From: Variovorax sp. PBL-E5 | GTDB lineage: Bacteria > Pseudomonadota > Gammaproteobacteria > Burkholderiales > Burkholderiaceae_C | NCBI RefSeq assembly: GCF_901827185.1 | Contig: NZ_LR594671.1 | Coordinates: 806,001 to 870,000, forward strand | Length of the DNA stretch: 64,000 bases | Direction: 5' to 3' | In this document: in pieces, positions 63,695 through 64,000 of the stretch | Position numbering within the stretch: position 1 is the first letter of the stretch | Layout: each line of letters starts with the position of its first letter | Translations under genes and position numbers: made by a program | Notes under the pieces: generated by a model | Seen by the model: only the letters and a program-made list of their open reading frames with translations | Database searches by the model: none | Told to the model about the DNA's origin: nothing

Positions 63695-64000
63695 ATGAAC
63701 GCCCGTGTCAAAGCCAAGCTCGCCCGCGGGGAAACCGCGACCATGGTGCTCGTCAACTACCCGTCGCCGGCGCTGGTCGAGAAGGTCGGCGCGCTCGGCT
63801 TCGACATCGCCTTCATCGACACCGAGAAGGGCAGCGCCACCACCGAGCGCATCGAGGAGATGTGCCGCGCCGCGCGCGCGGCCGGCATCGCCGCGCTGGT
63901 GCGGCCCTGGAGCAGCGATGCCAACCTGATCAGCCGCTACCTCGACCTCGGCGCCGACGCCGTCATGGTCGCGGCCGTCGACACGCCGGAGGCGGCGCGC
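63695..64000 (+). CDS. HpcH/HpaI-family aldolase, 3' end outside window
   Basis: First 102 residues. MNARVKAKLARGETATMVLV, GALGFDIAFIDTEKGSAT and AALVRPWSSDANLISRYLDL match the HpcH/HpaI class II aldolases, which cleave 4-hydroxy-2-keto acids to pyruvate and an aldehyde; the base Arg is in the VRPWSS loop, the metal site lies beyond the window edge. It may supply the last C-C cleavage of the dioxygenase pathway. Confidence 0.85.
   Translation, partial: MNARVKAKLARGETATMVLVNYPSPALVEKVGALGFDIAFIDTEKGSATTERIEEMCRAARAAGIAALVRPWSSDANLISRYLDLGADAVMVAAVDTPEAAR

Overview
The window is very GC-rich, densely packed DNA with short intergenic gaps and many ATGA-type start/stop overlaps. Gene content (several periplasmic Bug/TctC-type receptors, a terephthalate dioxygenase cluster, gltIJKL, a type-A RNase P RNA, Comamonadaceae-style intergenic repeats) points to a betaproteobacterium of the order Burkholderiales, most like the Comamonadaceae (Variovorax/Acidovorax/Comamonas). 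This placement is inferred from gene content; no rRNA is present. The window reads as ordinary chromosome rich in catabolic modules.

Layout. 1-2637: end of a small catabolic operon (isochorismatase-like hydrolase, FAD oxidoreductase, PEP-mutase/isocitrate-lyase-family lyase). 2691-13479: a beta-oxidation-type cluster with a TetR regulator, acyl-CoA dehydrogenase, hydroxyacyl-CoA dehydrogenase/enoyl-CoA hydratase, thiolase, thioesterase, SDR, thiol isomerase and crotonase. It is interrupted by a 445-bp cassette made of a DUF559 endonuclease-like gene between 42-bp inverted repeats. 13498-17818: YciA thioesterase, Atm1-type ABC exporter, hydroxyacid dehydrogenase and a LysR regulator. 18144-21444: glutamate/aspartate ABC transporter gltIJKL, with a hairpin between gltI and gltJ and repeat elements inside and after the operon. 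21637-24548: a TRAP transporter. 24689-28605: LysE exporter, GFA protein, RadC-like protein, TfoX-like protein, pyrC and a NYN-domain protein. 28628-34246: a complete terephthalate cluster in the order tphA1-tphB-tphA3-tphA2-tphC, with divergent tphR. 34430-36945: heat-shock protease htpX behind a sigma-32-like promoter, and a large FAD protein. 37064-41499: tctA, tctB and the TctDE-type two-component system. 41552-41884: rnpB. 41883-49286: Pr6Pr membrane protein, degenerate pseudouridine synthase, Nudix-MBL fusion, Bug receptor, NfeD-slipin pair and CorA. 49228-54435: GntR regulator divergent from a DUF3311/SSS transporter/amidohydrolase/MFS operon. 54467-64000: LysR regulator divergent from a long catabolic cluster with four alpha-ketoglutarate dioxygenases, two Bug receptors, a D-2-hydroxyacid dehydrogenase, an MmgE/PrpD protein and an HpaI-type aldolase.

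How the genes work together. The tph genes would convert terephthalate to protocatechuate. TphC-type receptors need a TctBA membrane pair; tphC has none beside it, but an unpaired tctBA lies about 5 kb away and may serve this receptor and the other three orphan Bug receptors, as TpiBA does in Comamonas E6 (inference). The cluster from 54467 onward appears to be a regulon of one LysR protein: the same 17-bp palindrome lies in front of its two dioxygenase-containing gene sets.

Most noteworthy: the inverted-repeat/DUF559 cassette and a diverged solitary copy of the same palindrome 13 kb away with paired changes in both arms, which together suggest a REP-like family tied to a DUF559 nuclease; the shared LysR palindrome; a 16-codon leader ORF coupled to tctB; and three enzymes in which a canonical catalytic residue is replaced.
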